DNA from: Pseudomonas ceruminis
GTDB lineage: Bacteria; Pseudomonadota; Gammaproteobacteria; Pseudomonadales; Pseudomonadaceae
DNA: 64,000 nucleotides
Direction of reading: 5' to 3'
Assembly: GCF_021602025.1 (NCBI RefSeq)
Contig: NZ_BQHW01000017.1
Location: 1 to 64,000 of the forward strand
A program made the position numbers and the translations under genes. Below the pieces are notes generated by a model. It did no database searches. It was not told where the DNA came from and saw only the letters and a list, made by a program, of their open reading frames with translations. Shown here in pieces: positions 63,209 through 64,000 of the stretch. Position 1 is the stretch's first letter; each line of letters starts with the position of its first letter.

Positions 63209-64000
63209 TCAGCACTCGGTGACGGTACGCAAGCGGCCCTCGACCCGCCGTTTCAGCCCCCGGGGCTCGATGATCAACCGTGAGCCATGGTGGCGCTGGG
63301 TGCGGCCCCAGTCTTCGAGCAGCTCCAGCACAGAGTGATCGATATAACTGAGGTGGGTCATCGGCACGTGGAGGTGGGTGCCAGCGGGGAGGCTTTCCAA
63401 TACTTGCGTCAGCGCCGGCACCTTGAGAAAGGTCGCTGCGCCACTCAGGCGCAGTGCCATATGCCCAGGCGTCTCCAGGCTCACCAGGTTGATCTTCAGG
63501 CGGGCCGCCTTGAAGGCCAGCTTGAGCAGGGTCAGGGCAAAGCCCAGCAACACACCGGTCAGCAGGTCGGTGAAGATGATCGCCAACGCGGTGGCCGCGT
63601 AGGTGAACATTGGCATGCGCCCGTAGCGGCCCAGCCCCCGAAATGCCTTGAAGTCCACGAGTTTCACACCGGTGAAGACCAGCACGCCGGCCAAGCTCGC
63701 CACCGGGATCTGCTGCAGCACACTGCTCAGCGCCACCACGAATGCCAACAGCCACAGGCCATGGAAGATGGCCGATGCCCGCGTCTGGGCTCCGGCCTGC
63801 ACATTGGCCGAGCTGCGCACGATCACCCCGGTCATGGGCAACGCGCCGAGCACGCCGCAAAGGATGTTGCCGACACCCTGGGCCGACAACTCACGGTCGA
63901 AGTCCGAACGCTGCCCACTGTGCATGCGGTCTACGGCGGCGGCCGACAACAGGGTCTCTGCACTGGCGATGAACGCCAGGGCAAAGGCTGCGACCAGCAG
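63209..64000 (-). CDS. SulP family inorganic anion transporter, partial (C-terminal part)
   Basis: The frame is open to the right edge, giving at least 263 residues. The visible part contains the SulP core (FALAFIASAETLLSAAAVDR, GNILCGVLGALPMTGVIVRS, ASLAGVLVFTGVKLVDF) and ends in a STAS domain (HLHVPMTHLSYIDHSVLELL). Relatives move sulfate, bicarbonate or other anions; a carbonic anhydrase often adjoins but lies outside the window. The start codon is outside the window. Confidence 0.88.
   Translation of the reverse strand: MLVAAFALAFIASAETLLSAAAVDRMHSGQRSDFDRELSAQGVGNILCGVLGALPMTGVIVRSSANVQAGAQTRASAIFHGLWLLAFVVALSSVLQQIPVASLAGVLVFTGVKLVDFKAFRGLGRYGRMPMFTYAATALAIIFTDLLTGVLLGFALTLLKLAFKAARLKINLVSLETPGHMALRLSGAATFLKVPALTQVLESLPAGTHLHVPMTHLSYIDHSVLELLEDWGRTQRHHGSRLIIEPRGLKRRVEGRLRTVTEC

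Overview
The window is high-GC gammaproteobacterial chromosome and looks like core genome of the Pseudomonas putida group. The gene order algB-kinB, ampDh2-type amidase, GGDEF protein, EEP nuclease, dsbA, cytochrome c4, small cytochrome, engB, polA, thrB, zur/znu is the order I know from Pseudomonas chromosomes near the origin. The gcdHG, pnt, coxBA and katE blocks are also typical of P. putida. I see no prophage, integrase, insertion sequence, CRISPR array or other sign of an acquired island. The only repeats are REP-type palindromes.

Layout. Positions 1-140 hold an rRNA-operon promoter and leader on the minus strand, so an rrn operon probably starts just outside the left edge. Positions 225-3721 are glutarate catabolism (gcdG, gcdH, divergent gcdR). 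4141-8712 are the three-gene proton-pumping transhydrogenase and a CoA transferase. 9102-12643 hold a DUF1127 gene and a cassette of three secreted DUF2388 paralogues translationally coupled to a large secreted DUF4105 protein. 12682-19939 hold a GFA-family enzyme, a CitMHS transporter, a TerC protein, a Na/Pi transporter, a secreted M16 peptidase and a DUF5924 membrane protein. 20067-23550 encode an MCE (Mla-type) lipid transporter. A SpmA-SpmB-like fusion and gltP follow on the minus strand.

26955-37699 is an envelope and signalling block: an Ivy-like lysozyme inhibitor operon, a BON-domain protein, AlgB-KinB, an EAL phosphodiesterase, a cell-wall amidase, a diguanylate cyclase and an EEP-family protein. 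37712-43714 hold dsbA, two cytochromes c, engB, an ErsA-like sRNA and polA. 43783-47788 are thrB and zinc homeostasis (znuA divergent from zur-znuC-znuB). 47916-53612 are a lipoprotein, katE and the methionine importer metNIQ. 53735-62140 are the aa3-type (caa3) cytochrome oxidase with heme A and copper assembly genes. The window ends inside a SulP transporter.

The part most worth following up is regulatory. Two minus-strand units beside algB carry near-consensus sigma-54 promoters; one of them also has an exact IHF site and an array of dyad half-sites upstream. gltP has a similar UAS-IHF-sigma-54 arrangement. An ErsA-type sRNA with an AlgU (sigma-22) promoter lies between engB and polA. The least characterised protein system is the DUF2388 x3 plus DUF4105 cassette, whose large protein carries an HExxH motif and a separate His...Cys pair. 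I did not find an obviously unprecedented defence or mobile system. All functional statements rest on reading sequence and motifs; no database search was run.
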